From NCBI RefSeq assembly GCF_014193895.1, contig NZ_BLZR01000001.1, forward strand, positions 434,001 to 498,000: DNA of 64,000 bases, written 5' to 3'. Numbering within the stretch: position 1 is the stretch's first letter; each line of letters begins with the position of its first letter. Positions 34,282 to 44,026 of this stretch are shown here, piece by piece. The notes beneath the pieces were generated by a model that was given only the letters and a program-made list of their open reading frames with translations, did no database searches and was not told the DNA's origin. The translations under genes and the position numbers were made by a program. The stretch is from Clostridium fungisolvens (GTDB lineage: Bacteria; Bacillota; Clostridia; Clostridiales; Clostridiaceae).

Positions 34282-35589
34282 ATGAAACTATCAGATGGAT
34301 TTTCAATGGCAATAAATGATATAAGAAAAAGAAAGATTAGAACTGTTTTAACGGTAGTGGCTTTATCGGTAGGAAGTTTTCTAATGGTTACTATGATGGG
34401 CGTAGGAGATTCTATCAATAAAGGAGCTTCTAATTTATTTTCAAGTTTTGGAGATACGAAGCAGATTGGTGTACAACCAGAGAAATATGACAAGGCATCT
34501 TCTCCAGTAAATGTTACAGTGAATACAGGAACTAGTAGTACCTCAACCACTCCAGAAAAGAAGGAAGATAAATTTAAGAAAATTGATAAAGATGCTTTAA
34601 CAAAGATGTCAAAGCTTGATGGAGTGGATAAGCTTTATGCTTACCTTAACTCACAAATAACTGGTGTTGATATTGAAGGAAACAGCAGTATAAAGAAAAA
34701 GAGTACTAATATAGTTGGAGTATGTTTTGATTTTGATTATAAAACAGATAATGAAATAACCTATGGTAGCGAACTTTCAGGAAAAAATGATGAGATCGTT
34801 GTTGGTGAAAAGTACTTAAGTAAGATAGGAATAACAGATTATAAATCAGTCATAGGTAAGAAGATAACACTAAAGGTTGAGTTCCCTAAGATCAATGGAG
34901 TAGAGATTAAGAAACCCTATTCTATTGATGGAAAGATTGTTGGAGTAGCTAAAGGTAAAAGTGATTTCGGAAATGAAATTCTAGCGTCTGAAGACTTAGT
35001 AAATAAAATACAAGGTTATTATGAAGATAAAGCTGACTACTTAAGTGAAAAAGGATATTCAGGTGTAGCTTTGATGGCTAAGAATGAAGACAGCGTGAAA
35101 CCTATCACTGATAAGATAAGAAAAGATTTAGGGTATTCTGCATCTAATATGGTAGAGATGCTGGATATGGTAAATTCTATGACTAAGGTTGTAAAGAGCA
35201 TACTTGCAGTAGCAGGTATCATCGTACTTTTAGTTGCTAGTTTAGGACTTATAAATACCATGACAATGACTATTCAAGAAAAGAAAAAATCTATTGGAGT
35301 TATGAAGGCTGTGGGAGCTTCAAAGAATCAAATACGTTATATATTTATATTTCAATGTTTAGTTCTAGGACTACTAGGTGGCTTAGTTGGATGTCTATCA
35401 TCCTCAGCTGCAATATATGGAATAAACTTATATATGAAGTCAGTGGCAAGCACATTAACATTAACTTTAAATATTAATAATATTTTGATAGCACTTGGAG
35501 TATCAGTTGTTGTAGCATTCTTTGCAGGGATAATACCAGCAGGTAGAGCTGCAAAGTTAAATGTAGTAGAGATATTAAGTTATGAGTAG
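34282..35589 (+). CDS. MacB-like ABC permease (second)
   Basis: The 435-residue paralogue of the preceding permease has the same plan: KRKIRTVLTVVALSVGSFL membrane entry, an extracellular domain from about 45 to 285 with a Ser/Thr-rich segment (TVNTGTSSTSTTPE) near its start, and three C-terminal helices ending AAKLNVVEILSYE. Having two distinct permeases with one ATPase argues for an asymmetric exporter. RBS GGAGGGG. The gene ends about 210 bases before the two-component regulator. Confidence 0.92.
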   Translation: MKLSDGFSMAINDIRKRKIRTVLTVVALSVGSFLMVTMMGVGDSINKGASNLFSSFGDTKQIGVQPEKYDKASSPVNVTVNTGTSSTSTTPEKKEDKFKKIDKDALTKMSKLDGVDKLYAYLNSQITGVDIEGNSSIKKKSTNIVGVCFDFDYKTDNEITYGSELSGKNDEIVVGEKYLSKIGITDYKSVIGKKITLKVEFPKINGVEIKKPYSIDGKIVGVAKGKSDFGNEILASEDLVNKIQGYYEDKADYLSEKGYSGVALMAKNEDSVKPITDKIRKDLGYSASNMVEMLDMVNSMTKVVKSILAVAGIIVLLVASLGLINTMTMTIQEKKKSIGVMKAVGASKNQIRYIFIFQCLVLGLLGGLVGCLSSSAAIYGINLYMKSVASTLTLTLNINNILIALGVSVVVAFFAGIIPAGRAAKLNVVEILSYE

Positions 35590-35801
35590 AGGAAGTTTGA
35601 ACGTATAATGAAATAAATTGTGGATAAGTACAATTTTATCTGTAACTATTATAACAAATCATAGTTAGTTTGCTTCACCTTTAGGTGGAGCAAATTTTTC
35701 TTGTGCCCAAGACTTCAGTAAATTATAATATTTCTATAACTAGAAAAAAATGTATAGTAATAATTAAGTTGGATTACTATAAATCTAATTTGGGGGTATT
35801 T

Positions 35802-36515
35802 ATGGCAAAGAACATATTAATTGCTGATGATGAAGTTGAGATAGTTGAGTTAGTTGAACTTTATCTTGAGAAGGAAGACTACAACATAATAAAATGTTTC
35901 AACGGAATAGATGCATGGAATATCATGTGTGAAAAAAATATTGATTTGGCCATATTCGATATAATGATGCCTGGTATTGACGGGTACCAGCTTATAAAAA
36001 AGGCAAGGGAAAAACTTAATATCCCAATAATATTGATATCTGCAAAAAATGATTTTAGCGATAAGATACTGGGACTGGGACTGGGAGCAGATGACTATGT
36101 AACTAAGCCTTTTAACCCACTTGAACTAATTGCTAGAGTTCAAGCACAGCTTAGAAGGTATTACCTTTTGAAAGGTGATAATGATAATGGGCAGAAGACT
36201 GAAAGAATAGTATATGGTGATATTGAGCTTGATGAAGAAAGCTGTGAGGCTTTCAAAGGTGGCAAGCTTTTAGAGCTTACCTCAACTGAGTACAAGATAC
36301 TTAGTCTTTTCATAAAAAATATCGATAAGGTATTTACTAAGAAGCAAATATTTGAAACTGTATGGGAAGAAGTATACTACGGTGACGATAATACCATAAT
36401 GGTTCATATAAGTAACCTTAGGGATAAGATTGAAGATAACCCTAAAAAACCAGAATATCTAAAGACTGTGAGAGGATTAGGGTACAAGTTTACTGGAAAG
36501 TTAAAGGTGGACTAG
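35802..36515 (+). CDS. OmpR-family response regulator
   Basis: The start is the ATG of MAKNILIADDE, 5 bases after TTTGGGGG; an upstream open extension has no ribosome binding site and precedes the receiver domain needlessly. The 237-residue protein has a receiver domain (DDE at 8-10, phospho-acceptor Asp in FDIMMPG, Lys in VTKPFNP) and a winged-helix DNA-binding domain (ELTSTEYKIL..., VHISNLRDKIEDNP, VRGLGYKF). It is encoded directly against its kinase and next to the transporter, so it probably controls that transporter in response to envelope stress. Confidence 0.95.
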   Translation: MAKNILIADDEVEIVELVELYLEKEDYNIIKCFNGIDAWNIMCEKNIDLAIFDIMMPGIDGYQLIKKAREKLNIPIILISAKNDFSDKILGLGLGADDYVTKPFNPLELIARVQAQLRRYYLLKGDNDNGQKTERIVYGDIELDEESCEAFKGGKLLELTSTEYKILSLFIKNIDKVFTKKQIFETVWEEVYYGDDNTIMVHISNLRDKIEDNPKKPEYLKTVRGLGYKFTGKLKVD

Positions 36516-37973
36516 ATGAAAACAATTAAGAGGAAAAGAAAACCTAAGAGTATATATATAAAAATAATGCTAGGATATTTTATATTTGGAGTCGTAACCA
36601 TAGTTCTTCTTTTTACTCTTATAATTGCCCTTGCATTTTTTACTCTATTTTCAGCAAGGAGACATGATGAAAATGATTTTCCAAAGTCTACAGCAAAGGC
36701 TATTGTATGTAGTGATTACAAAAAAATTGATTCTACGTACATAGAAAAAAGTGGTGGATGGGTAGAGATACTTAAGGATAACAAAGTTGTTTTTGTAAAA
36801 GGTGATAAGAAGGATAATATAAATGAATACACAGAGGAGCAACTTATTAACTATACTTCTACAGATCTAAAGTCAAGCTTTGATTTTAACAGAGTAATTT
36901 ACTCAGCAGCAGCCTTTAAAGGGCAGGATGGCAATAACTATATTTGTCTTGTTAAGTTTCCACCGAAAAGTGGTGATATGACCTTTGGAGGACAACTTAG
37001 TGGTTCTCCCCTTGGAAAGGAAATAGAGATGTTTACCACCTCAATCTTTAGTGGTGCAGCACTTATACTTTTAATTATAATGTTTATACTTAGTAAGATA
37101 GTTGCGAAGCAGATAAGCAATCCAATTAAACATATAGTAAAAGGTATACAAACTATAAGTACTGGTGAGTATGATTATAGAATTAAGTGTAAAGCTGATA
37201 GTGAACTGGCTATGATAAGGGATGCGCTTAATGACATGTCTAAGAGAATACAAGAGGCAGAAGCTCAGAAAAAACTCGCTGAGGAAAGTAAGAGGATGAT
37301 TATAGCTGATATTTCTCATGATTTAAAAACACCAATAACCTCTATTCAAGGATATGCAAGAGCTTTAAATGATGGGCTTGTTGTAGATGAGGAAAAGAAG
37401 AAAAAGTACTTAAATTATATATATGAGAAATCTAACAGGATGAATTATTTAATAGATGAATTATTCACCTTTTCAAAAATGGATGCTCCATCCTATAAGC
37501 TTAACCTCATTGAAGGAGATTTAGCTAATTTCTTTAGGGAAAGCATAATAGGATTTATTCCAGACTTTGAAAAGTGCAATTTTAATTATAATGTGGACGT
37601 AAGAGAAGAATATATAAAGTATAGCTTTGATAGAGATGAGCTGTATCGTGCCATATCAAATATAATAATAAATGCACTGAAGTATAATTCTCCAGGTACA
37701 TCCTTAAACTTCTTTTTGATAAAGGAAGAAAATAAGATAACTATGTCTATAGAAGATGATGGAATTGGAATATCAGAAGAAGTTAGAAAGACTATCTTTA
37801 ATGAATTTACAAGAGGAGATAGTGCTAGAAGGTCTGATGGGGGAAGCGGTTTAGGCATGGCTATTACTAAAAAGGTTATAGAACTCCATGGAGGAAATAT
37901 AGGAATAGAAAGTGAGATTGGGAAAGGAACCAAGTTTATAATTAACCTCCCAACTATGGATGATGAAAGTTAA
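36516..37973 (+). CDS. Sensor histidine kinase
   Basis: The start codon follows the regulator stop with no gap. The 485-residue kinase has TM1 (about 14-42), an extracellular domain of about 130 residues, TM2 (about 172-193), HAMP (about 195-247), HisKA with His in ADISHDLKTPITS and an ATPase domain with NIIINALKYN, EDDGIGIS and GSGLGMAI. The moderate extracellular domain suggests direct ligand sensing, unlike the intramembrane kinases of Bce systems. It is last in the ABC/two-component cluster and shares a terminator with the convergent fba. Confidence 0.95.
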   Translation: MKTIKRKRKPKSIYIKIMLGYFIFGVVTIVLLFTLIIALAFFTLFSARRHDENDFPKSTAKAIVCSDYKKIDSTYIEKSGGWVEILKDNKVVFVKGDKKDNINEYTEEQLINYTSTDLKSSFDFNRVIYSAAAFKGQDGNNYICLVKFPPKSGDMTFGGQLSGSPLGKEIEMFTTSIFSGAALILLIIMFILSKIVAKQISNPIKHIVKGIQTISTGEYDYRIKCKADSELAMIRDALNDMSKRIQEAEAQKKLAEESKRMIIADISHDLKTPITSIQGYARALNDGLVVDEEKKKKYLNYIYEKSNRMNYLIDELFTFSKMDAPSYKLNLIEGDLANFFRESIIGFIPDFEKCNFNYNVDVREEYIKYSFDRDELYRAISNIIINALKYNSPGTSLNFFLIKEENKITMSIEDDGIGISEEVRKTIFNEFTRGDSARRSDGGSGLGMAITKKVIELHGGNIGIESEIGKGTKFIINLPTMDDES

Positions 37974-38030
37974 ATTTGATCTAGAGCTTAAATATAAAAA
38001 CAGAATAGTGATTCGGGAAGATAGATATAC

Positions 38031-38067
38031 AAAAAAACCACTAAAGTAAGACACTTTAGTGGTTTTT
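38031..38067. terminator. Bidirectional terminator between kinase and fba
   Basis: AAAAAACCACTAAAGT pairs with ACTTTAGTGGTTTTTT around AAGAC, with A/T runs on both sides. Confidence 0.9.
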
Positions 38068-38071
38068 TATA

Positions 38072-38938
38072 TTAAGCTTGGTTAACTGAACCGAAAAGTT
38101 CCATCTTTTCTTTAACTGTAGCTTTTATAGCTTCGAATCCTGGTCCTAAAAGTTTACGTGGGTCAAATCCCTTTCCTTCTAGGTCTTTACCAGATTCTAT
38201 ATACTTACGAGTAGCTTCAGCAAATGCTAATTGACATTCAGTGTTAACATTTATTTTTGCAACTCCTAAAGATATAGCTTTTTTAATCATTTCTGCAGGA
38301 ATACCAGTACCACCGTGTAGAACTAGTGGAACGTCACCTGTAACATCATTGATTTGGCTTAATGCATCGAAAGCTAATCCCTTCCAGTTTGCAGGGTATT
38401 TTCCGTGGATATTACCGATACCAGCAGCAAGCATTGTTACTCCTAGATCAGCTATTTGTTTACATTCGTTTGGATCAGCGATTTCTCCTGCTCCAACAAC
38501 TCCGTCTTCTTCTCCACCGATTGAACCAACTTCAGCTTCTAATGAAAGTCCTCTTTCACCAGTTACTTTAACTAATTCAGTTGTTTTTGCTATATTTTCA
38601 TCTATTGCATAGTGTGAACCATCAAACATGATTGATGAGAACCCAGCTTCCATTGCTTTGTAAGCTCCTTCGTAGCTACCGTGGTCTAAGTGTAATGCTA
38701 CTGGAACAGTTATTTTTAACTCTTCTAATAATCCATTAACCATTCCTACAACAGTCTTATATCCGCCCATGTACTTTCCAGCACCTTCAGATACACCAAG
38801 GATTACTGGTGAGTTGTTTTCTTGAGCAGTTAAAAGTATAGCTTTAGTCCATTCTAAATTGTTGATGTTGAATTGACCAACAGCGTATTTCCCATCTCTA
38901 GCTTTATTTAACATTTCTTTAGCACTTACTAATGACAT
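38072..38938 (-). CDS. fba: Fructose-1,6-bisphosphate aldolase, class II
   Basis: The 288-residue glycolytic enzyme cleaves fructose 1,6-bisphosphate to dihydroxyacetone phosphate and glyceraldehyde 3-phosphate using zinc. Motifs include HLDHGS (catalytic Asp and zinc His), EAEVGSIGG, NIHGKY (zinc His), LVLHGGTGIP (zinc His) and the phosphate loop KINVNTE. Length and codon bias fit a highly expressed housekeeping protein. It stands alone with its own terminator and an elaborate hairpin leader. RBS AAAGGTGG. Confidence 0.97.
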   Translation of the reverse strand: MSLVSAKEMLNKARDGKYAVGQFNINNLEWTKAILLTAQENNSPVILGVSEGAGKYMGGYKTVVGMVNGLLEELKITVPVALHLDHGSYEGAYKAMEAGFSSIMFDGSHYAIDENIAKTTELVKVTGERGLSLEAEVGSIGGEEDGVVGAGEIADPNECKQIADLGVTMLAAGIGNIHGKYPANWKGLAFDALSQINDVTGDVPLVLHGGTGIPAEMIKKAISLGVAKINVNTECQLAFAEATRKYIESGKDLEGKGFDPRKLLGPGFEAIKATVKEKMELFGSVNQA

Positions 38939-38977
38939 GTTTATACCACCTTTCTTCTCTATAAAAAATCATATGGC

Positions 38978-39028
38978 AAGGGACTTACTGAGTCCCAGTG
39001 GGACTATTTATCCCTTGATTACATTATA
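38978..39028 (-). promoter_or_regulatory. fba leader with competing hairpins and -10 box
   Basis: On the minus strand a TATAAT (39028-39023) is followed by AAGGGA, AGTCCC, GGGACT, AGTCCC and TCCCTT in order. GGGACT can pair with either AGTCCC copy, and the outer AAGGGA/TCCCTT arms can close the structure, so alternative folds exist in the 5' untranslated region. Confidence 0.5.
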
Positions 39029-39073
39029 TACTATTATTTTTATATTTTCTACCAGAAAATAATAAAAATAATT

Positions 39074-39454
39074 TTAAAATATATTTTGTATACTAGGCGT
39101 TTGAAGAGCTTTTATTGCTTTGGTAGAGTACTTTATAAGATGGATACTTGAAAGAGCCTCTGATTTATCTTTATATTTGCTATACTGAGATAGTTTAAGT
39201 GCTTCATTTATCAATAGGTCACCGTCTTGATGATTTATATAAACTGAAAGAGGCTCAAAGCTTTTTTCTATGTATTCTTTAAGTTCAACTGAAAGCTTAT
39301 AAGAATCCTCCCAATCATCTTCCTGAAGGCTTTTTTCAAGAACTGAACACTTTTCATTCACGGCATCACATACCTTGATGAGGTTACCGTGTGAGTAAAT
39401 AATAAAACCGAAGAGACATAGAAAAATAAAAAGTGATGTAAGTGTATTTTTCAT
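39074..39454 (-). CDS. DUF4363-family protein
   Basis: This 126-residue protein has an N-terminal signal anchor (LFIFLCLFGFIIYSHG, about 7-22) followed by an all-helical extracellular domain, matching the DUF4363 family often found beside DUF421 proteins in Firmicutes. It overlaps the DUF421 gene by 4 bases, so the two are translationally coupled and probably work together at the membrane. No catalytic residue is evident. The function is unknown. Confidence 0.75.
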   Translation of the reverse strand: MKNTLTSLFIFLCLFGFIIYSHGNLIKVCDAVNEKCSVLEKSLQEDDWEDSYKLSVELKEYIEKSFEPLSVYINHQDGDLLINEALKLSQYSKYKDKSEALSSIHLIKYSTKAIKALQTPSIQNIF

Positions 39455-40161
39455 AAATCATCATCTCCAAAATCAATGATGTCATCCTTTTTTTGAAGAA
39501 AAAACTGTGCATTTGAATCCATCATAGCTATATATACATTTTTTAAATCATCTACATTATTCTTTTTCAACATTTTTTCAAGCCAAGAAAAGTCTTTATT
39601 TGCTCTATGAAGTGCTTTTTTATCTAGCTTACCATTAATGACTAGAACTAATGGCAGTTTGTCCTCTTCTTCATCTACTTTTACATCTTGTTTGGTAGCA
39701 GGAGATAAAGCTTTTTTGGGAATAACTGAAACCTGCCCATTATTCTCTAAGATTGCATACTGTATGTCTTTGATATTAAAGTATCCACTAAGTCTGAGCT
39801 CTTCCATCAGATCATCTATATTTATTCTCTGACTTATAAGTGATTTGAAATTTACTTTACCTTCCTTTATAAGCACACAAGGAGTACCATCTATAACTTT
39901 TCTAGCTATTTTACTTTTAAGTTGTATTTCAGATAAAAGGGTTTTTAACATTAATAATGTTATTATTGGTATAACTCCTAAAAGAAGCGGTAGCCTAGTA
40001 TCTTGCATTGGTAATGCAGCGAGGTCTGATATCATCATGGTTATTACAAATTCATAAGGTTGAAGTTCACCTATTTGTCTTTTTCCCATAAGTCTCATAA
40101 CTAAAACTACCACAGAGTAAAGTATTACTGTCCTTATAAGTACTATTAGCAATTCAATCAC
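39451..40161 (-). CDS. DUF421/YetF-family membrane protein
   Basis: The 236-residue protein has three membrane helices in residues 1-80 with the family signature RLMGKRQIGELQPYEFVITMMISDLAA, then a cytoplasmic DUF421 domain (residues 85-225). Related Bacillus proteins (YetF, YrbG, YdfR) are membrane proteins of unclear role linked to spores and germination. It is the first gene of a two-gene minus-strand unit with the DUF4363 protein. RBS GGAGAGGTG before ATG. Confidence 0.88.
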   Translation of the reverse strand: MIELLIVLIRTVILYSVVVLVMRLMGKRQIGELQPYEFVITMMISDLAALPMQDTRLPLLLGVIPIITLLMLKTLLSEIQLKSKIARKVIDGTPCVLIKEGKVNFKSLISQRINIDDLMEELRLSGYFNIKDIQYAILENNGQVSVIPKKALSPATKQDVKVDEEEDKLPLVLVINGKLDKKALHRANKDFSWLEKMLKKNNVDDLKNVYIAMMDSNAQFFLQKKDDIIDFGDDDL

Positions 40162-40368
40162 CTCTCCAAAGTTATAGTTTGTTATACTAGCTTAAATTAT
40201 TCAAATATTAGGATTTTTTTAAATTTAAAGATGTATAATATTATTAGAAAAATATTATTTTGAAAATGAAATTCAAACTTCTATTTCAATAATATTTTTA
40301 AACATAGCCTGAGTAAAAAGATATAAATTAAGCTTCTTAATAAAATTGAAAGTTCTAGGAGTGGATAC

Positions 40369-42024
40369 ATGATGGTATTGAGACTTGAGGTTAATAATCA
40401 AAGTATTGAAGTGGAAAAGGGCACCACATTTAATGAGCTGGTTAATATTTATTGCCAAGGGAATAATGTGCCTATAGTGTTAGGCAAGTTGAACAATAAG
40501 TATTATGAGCTTAGTTGCTCCATAGAAGAGCCGGGTAAGGTGGATTTTATAGCGGCTGACGATAGAATTGGCAATAGAGCTTATGCAAGAACCTTACAAT
40601 TTCTATTTATAAAAGCAACTTTAGACTTATTTCCAGAAGCTAAAATCACAATAGAACATTCTTTGAGCAAAGGCATATTTGGGGAAGTTCATATGGAAAA
40701 AGCTTTGGATGCAGAAGATATCATCTTGATTAAAAAGAAAATGGATGAACTTATAGAAAAAGATATTCCTATTAAGACTCTTAAAGTAAAAAAGGAAGAA
40801 GCAATAAAGATTTTTTCTTCATATGGTATGGAGGATAAATTAAAACTTCTTAAGAATCTTAGAAACAATGAACTTAGATTATACGAATTAGATGGAAGAT
40901 ATGATTATTTTTATGGTAAATTAGGCTATTCAACAGGAGTTCTTAAGTATTATGAGCTTGCTTATCATGAACCAGGTTTTTTGCTTAGGTTTCCTGAAGA
41001 AGGGAAAGGTGTAGAAATTCCTGTTTTTGAACCTCAAGAAAAGCTTGAGAAGATATTTCAAGAAACAGAGCAGTGGCTCAATATATTAGATATTGCAGAT
41101 GTAGGTTCGTTAAATGAAAAGGTGCTTAGGAAGGAATTTGATGAAATAATAAGAGTTTCAGAGGCATTGCATGAAAAGAAAATAGCATATATTGCAGATA
41201 TGATTCATGATAGAAATGAAGTGAAAATAGTACTCATTGCCGGTCCGTCATCTTCAGGTAAAACCACTTTTTCAAAAAGATTAGCAATACAATTGAGGGT
41301 TAATGGATTAATTCCAATTCCTATTTCCCTTGATGATTATTTTATTGATAGAGATAAAACACCACTTGATGAAGAAGGAAAGCCAGACTTTGAATCAATT
41401 TACGCACTAGATCTAGAATTATTTAATAAACAATTAAATCTTTTGCTTGAGGGAGAAAAGGTTACTATACCATCTTATAATTTTAAAACTGGAACAAGGG
41501 ATGAAGAAGGTCATGATATGCAGCTTCCTCAAAATGGAGTGTTAATAATTGAAGGGATACATGGACTGAATGATATTTTAACTTCGACTATTCCTGATCA
41601 CAATAAATTTAAAATTTATATAAGTGCCTTGACACAACTTAACGTAGACAATCATAATAGAATTGCAACAGCAGATGTAAGAAAAATAAGAAGAATTGTA
41701 AGAGATTTTCTATCTAGAGGTTACGGTGGAGATGAAACTCTAAAAATGTGGCCTTCAATAAAGCGAGGAGAAGAAAGAAATATATTTGTATATCAAGAGC
41801 AGGCAGATGTTATGTTCAATTCAACTTTAGTGTATGAATTATCAGTTCTAAAAAACTGCGCTATTGAGGAATTGTCCAAAATACATCAGGATAGTGAAGT
41901 ATACAATGAAGCTGAAAGGCTTATAGATTTTCTAAAACTTTTCGAAGCTATAGATAGTGATATGGTTCCTGAAAATTCTATCCTAAGAGAATTCATAGGT
42001 GGCAGTTGCTTTTATAAATATTGA
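40369..42024 (+). CDS. TGS/ThrRS-like domain fused to uridine kinase
   Basis: The 551-residue protein begins with a TGS-like ubiquitin fold (about 1-60) and a region resembling the second domain of threonyl-tRNA synthetase (about 60-220), then a phosphoribulokinase/uridine kinase domain with Walker A AGPSSSGKTTFSKRL and DDYFIDRDKTP, FESIYALDLE, EGIHGLND and RKIRRIVRDFLSRGY. The fusion is a recognised architecture annotated as nucleoside kinase in clostridia. It probably phosphorylates uridine or a related nucleoside; the synthetase-like part may bind RNA or a nucleotide. RBS TAGGAGTGG. Confidence 0.88.
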   Translation: MMVLRLEVNNQSIEVEKGTTFNELVNIYCQGNNVPIVLGKLNNKYYELSCSIEEPGKVDFIAADDRIGNRAYARTLQFLFIKATLDLFPEAKITIEHSLSKGIFGEVHMEKALDAEDIILIKKKMDELIEKDIPIKTLKVKKEEAIKIFSSYGMEDKLKLLKNLRNNELRLYELDGRYDYFYGKLGYSTGVLKYYELAYHEPGFLLRFPEEGKGVEIPVFEPQEKLEKIFQETEQWLNILDIADVGSLNEKVLRKEFDEIIRVSEALHEKKIAYIADMIHDRNEVKIVLIAGPSSSGKTTFSKRLAIQLRVNGLIPIPISLDDYFIDRDKTPLDEEGKPDFESIYALDLELFNKQLNLLLEGEKVTIPSYNFKTGTRDEEGHDMQLPQNGVLIIEGIHGLNDILTSTIPDHNKFKIYISALTQLNVDNHNRIATADVRKIRRIVRDFLSRGYGGDETLKMWPSIKRGEERNIFVYQEQADVMFNSTLVYELSVLKNCAIEELSKIHQDSEVYNEAERLIDFLKLFEAIDSDMVPENSILREFIGGSCFYKY

Positions 42025-42047
42025 TTTTTAAATATGGAGTGTGACAA

Positions 42048-42722
42048 ATGAAAAAATATGGAGCTTTTGATATAATTGGGCCTATTATGGTTGGGCCATC
42101 AAGCTCTCATACTGCAGGGGCAGCTAGGCTTGCAAAAGTTGCAGCTGCCATTGCTGGTGAGAGAGTAAAAGAGGTTACATTTCTTCTTCACGGTTCTTTT
42201 AGTAAGACCTATAAGGGACATGGCACTGATAGGGCTTTGGTTGCAGGCATACTTGGAATGGAACCTAGCGATTTAAGACTTAGAGAATCTATTGATATTG
42301 CTAGGGAAAAAGGGATAAAGATTGAATTCAAGGAAAAATATCTAGGAGAAGTTCATCCAAACACAGTTAAATTTGTAATAAAGGATGAAAATGATAGAAT
42401 TTCTGAGATAACAGGCTCTTCGATTGGTGGAGGAAGTATTGTAATAACTGAAGTAAATGGCCAGGAAGTTAACTTTACAGGTCAGTATCCAACGGTAATA
42501 ATATCTCATAGAGATGTTCCTGGAGCAGTATCTAAAGTATCATCAATTCTTTATGATAATAATATAAACATAGCTTTTATGAGCGTATTTAGAACTACAA
42601 AGGGTAAGGCAGCTACAATGATATTTGAAGTTGACAGCATTCTTACAGATGAAGTTGTAAAAGAGATAAAGCAGGTAGAAGCTGTTGATAATGTTATAAA
42701 AATAAATCCAGTTAAGGCTTAA
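42048..42722 (+). CDS. sdaAB: L-serine ammonia-lyase, beta subunit
   Basis: The 224-residue subunit has the N-terminal GPSSSHTAGAARLA motif of Fe-S serine dehydratases, the GSSIGGGSI loop, and a C-terminal ACT domain (VPGAVSKVSSILYDNNINIAFMSVFR). With the alpha subunit it converts L-serine to pyruvate and ammonia; clostridia carry the two halves as separate genes. The alpha gene follows 37 bases later in the same operon. The ACT domain may bind serine. Confidence 0.96.
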   Translation: MKKYGAFDIIGPIMVGPSSSHTAGAARLAKVAAAIAGERVKEVTFLLHGSFSKTYKGHGTDRALVAGILGMEPSDLRLRESIDIAREKGIKIEFKEKYLGEVHPNTVKFVIKDENDRISEITGSSIGGGSIVITEVNGQEVNFTGQYPTVIISHRDVPGAVSKVSSILYDNNINIAFMSVFRTTKGKAATMIFEVDSILTDEVVKEIKQVEAVDNVIKINPVKA

Positions 42723-42759
42723 ATATAAATTAATCCTATTAGGGAGGGAAAAACAAAAG

Positions 42760-43635
42760 ATGGTTAGGAATGGGGAAGAACTTATTAGTTTATGTAAAAA
42801 GAATAATTGGACTATTAGCGAATTTGCAATTCAATCAGAGATGGAGAGAAGTGAGTCTACCAGAGAAGCTATCCTTGAAGAAATGATGAAAAGCCTTAGG
42901 GTTATGATTGAAGCAACTGCTGAAGGTTGCGAAAAAGAAGTACATTCAGTAAGTGGTTTGATTGGTGGAGATGGATACAAGCTTCAAAATTACTTAAAGC
43001 AAGGGAAGAGCTTAACTGGAGATGTTATGGTATCTGCTATGGCAAAGGCTATATCCTGTGCTGAAGTAAATGCATCTATGGGAAGAATTGTTGCGTGTCC
43101 TACAGCTGGTTCTTGCGGAATACTTCCTGCAGTACTTCTTACTGTGGGAGAAAAATTACAATTATCTAATGAGAAGTTAGTTGAGGGATTATTTGCAGCA
43201 GCAGCTATTGGTAGCATAATAGCTCAAAATGCAACAGTGGCTGGTGCAGAAGGTGGATGTCAGGCTGAATGTGGCGCTGCAGCAGCAATGAGTGCGGCGG
43301 CAGTTGTGGAACTAATGGGTGGGACACCTGAAATGAGTTTAGATGCAGCTGCTATAGTTATAAAGAACATACTAGGACTCGTATGTGACCCTATAGCTGG
43401 ACTTGTTGAAGTTCCTTGCGCAAAGAGAAACTTCGCAGGAGCAGTGAGTGCTTTAACTACTGCTGACTTGGTTATGGCAGGAGTGAATTCAAAGATACCT
43501 TTTGATGATACTGTGGATGCTATGTATAGAGTAGGTAAGAGTTTGCCGAGCGAACTTAGAGAGACAGCTCAAGGTGGTTTAGCTGTTACTAAAACTGGTT
43601 TAAAACTTAAGAAACAAGTCTTTGGTGATGAATAA
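42760..43635 (+). CDS. sdaAA: L-serine ammonia-lyase, alpha subunit (Fe-S)
   Basis: The 291-residue catalytic subunit ligates an oxygen-sensitive [4Fe-4S] cluster; candidate Cys residues lie in CPTAGSCGILPA, GGCQAECGAAAAM and VCDPIAGLVEVPCAKRN. The pattern GLIGGDGYKL, TAGSCGI and EGGCQAECG is diagnostic of SdaAA. It starts 9 bases after TAGGGAGGG and follows the beta gene. Together they supply pyruvate from serine under anaerobic conditions. Confidence 0.96.
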   Translation: MVRNGEELISLCKKNNWTISEFAIQSEMERSESTREAILEEMMKSLRVMIEATAEGCEKEVHSVSGLIGGDGYKLQNYLKQGKSLTGDVMVSAMAKAISCAEVNASMGRIVACPTAGSCGILPAVLLTVGEKLQLSNEKLVEGLFAAAAIGSIIAQNATVAGAEGGCQAECGAAAAMSAAAVVELMGGTPEMSLDAAAIVIKNILGLVCDPIAGLVEVPCAKRNFAGAVSALTTADLVMAGVNSKIPFDDTVDAMYRVGKSLPSELRETAQGGLAVTKTGLKLKKQVFGDE

Positions 43636-43755
43636 GAATATTTAGGAAAGTAAGCAAGAATCAATGTTTAAGCTAGGATTGGTAGTGATGAAAATAGTGA
43701 CAATCTATAGCTTTTATGTTAAGATAATTTATATTAAAAAATAAATAATAATCTG

Positions 43756-43892
43756 TGCTAGAGGGGCTGGTTATGCCGGCTGAGATAGAGAACGATATTC
43801 TCTGACTCTTAACACCTGAACTGGTTAAAGCCAGCGTAGGGAAGCAACAATAATTTTGTTAATTAATGCAGCTTTCTAGCTGCATTTTTTTG
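43756..43892 (+). promoter_or_regulatory. TPP riboswitch with terminator
   Basis: The aptamer (about 43756-43852) has the P2/P3 signature GCCGGCTGAGAT, ACACCTGAACTGG and CCAGCGTAGGGAAGC. A hairpin AATGCAGC...GCTGCATT with T7 (43865-43892) follows. TPP binding should favour the terminator and lower expression of thiW and thiD downstream. The rest of the gap to the start codon is AT-rich. Confidence 0.96.
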
Positions 43893-44026
43893 CTGTATAG
43901 TAAAGTATAAAGTTTCTAAGTTAACTAAACCTAGGTATTTAAAGTGTCTTAGAAATTTATTATGGATATAAGCAAAAAACAGAGTTTATATGATTCCTTC
44001 ACAGATTAAAAGAAGGAGGCTTTTTT

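Noticed and set aside
38241..38612. Plus-strand frames inside fba
   Set aside because: Pro/Ser-rich antisense shadow of a strongly biased housekeeping gene.
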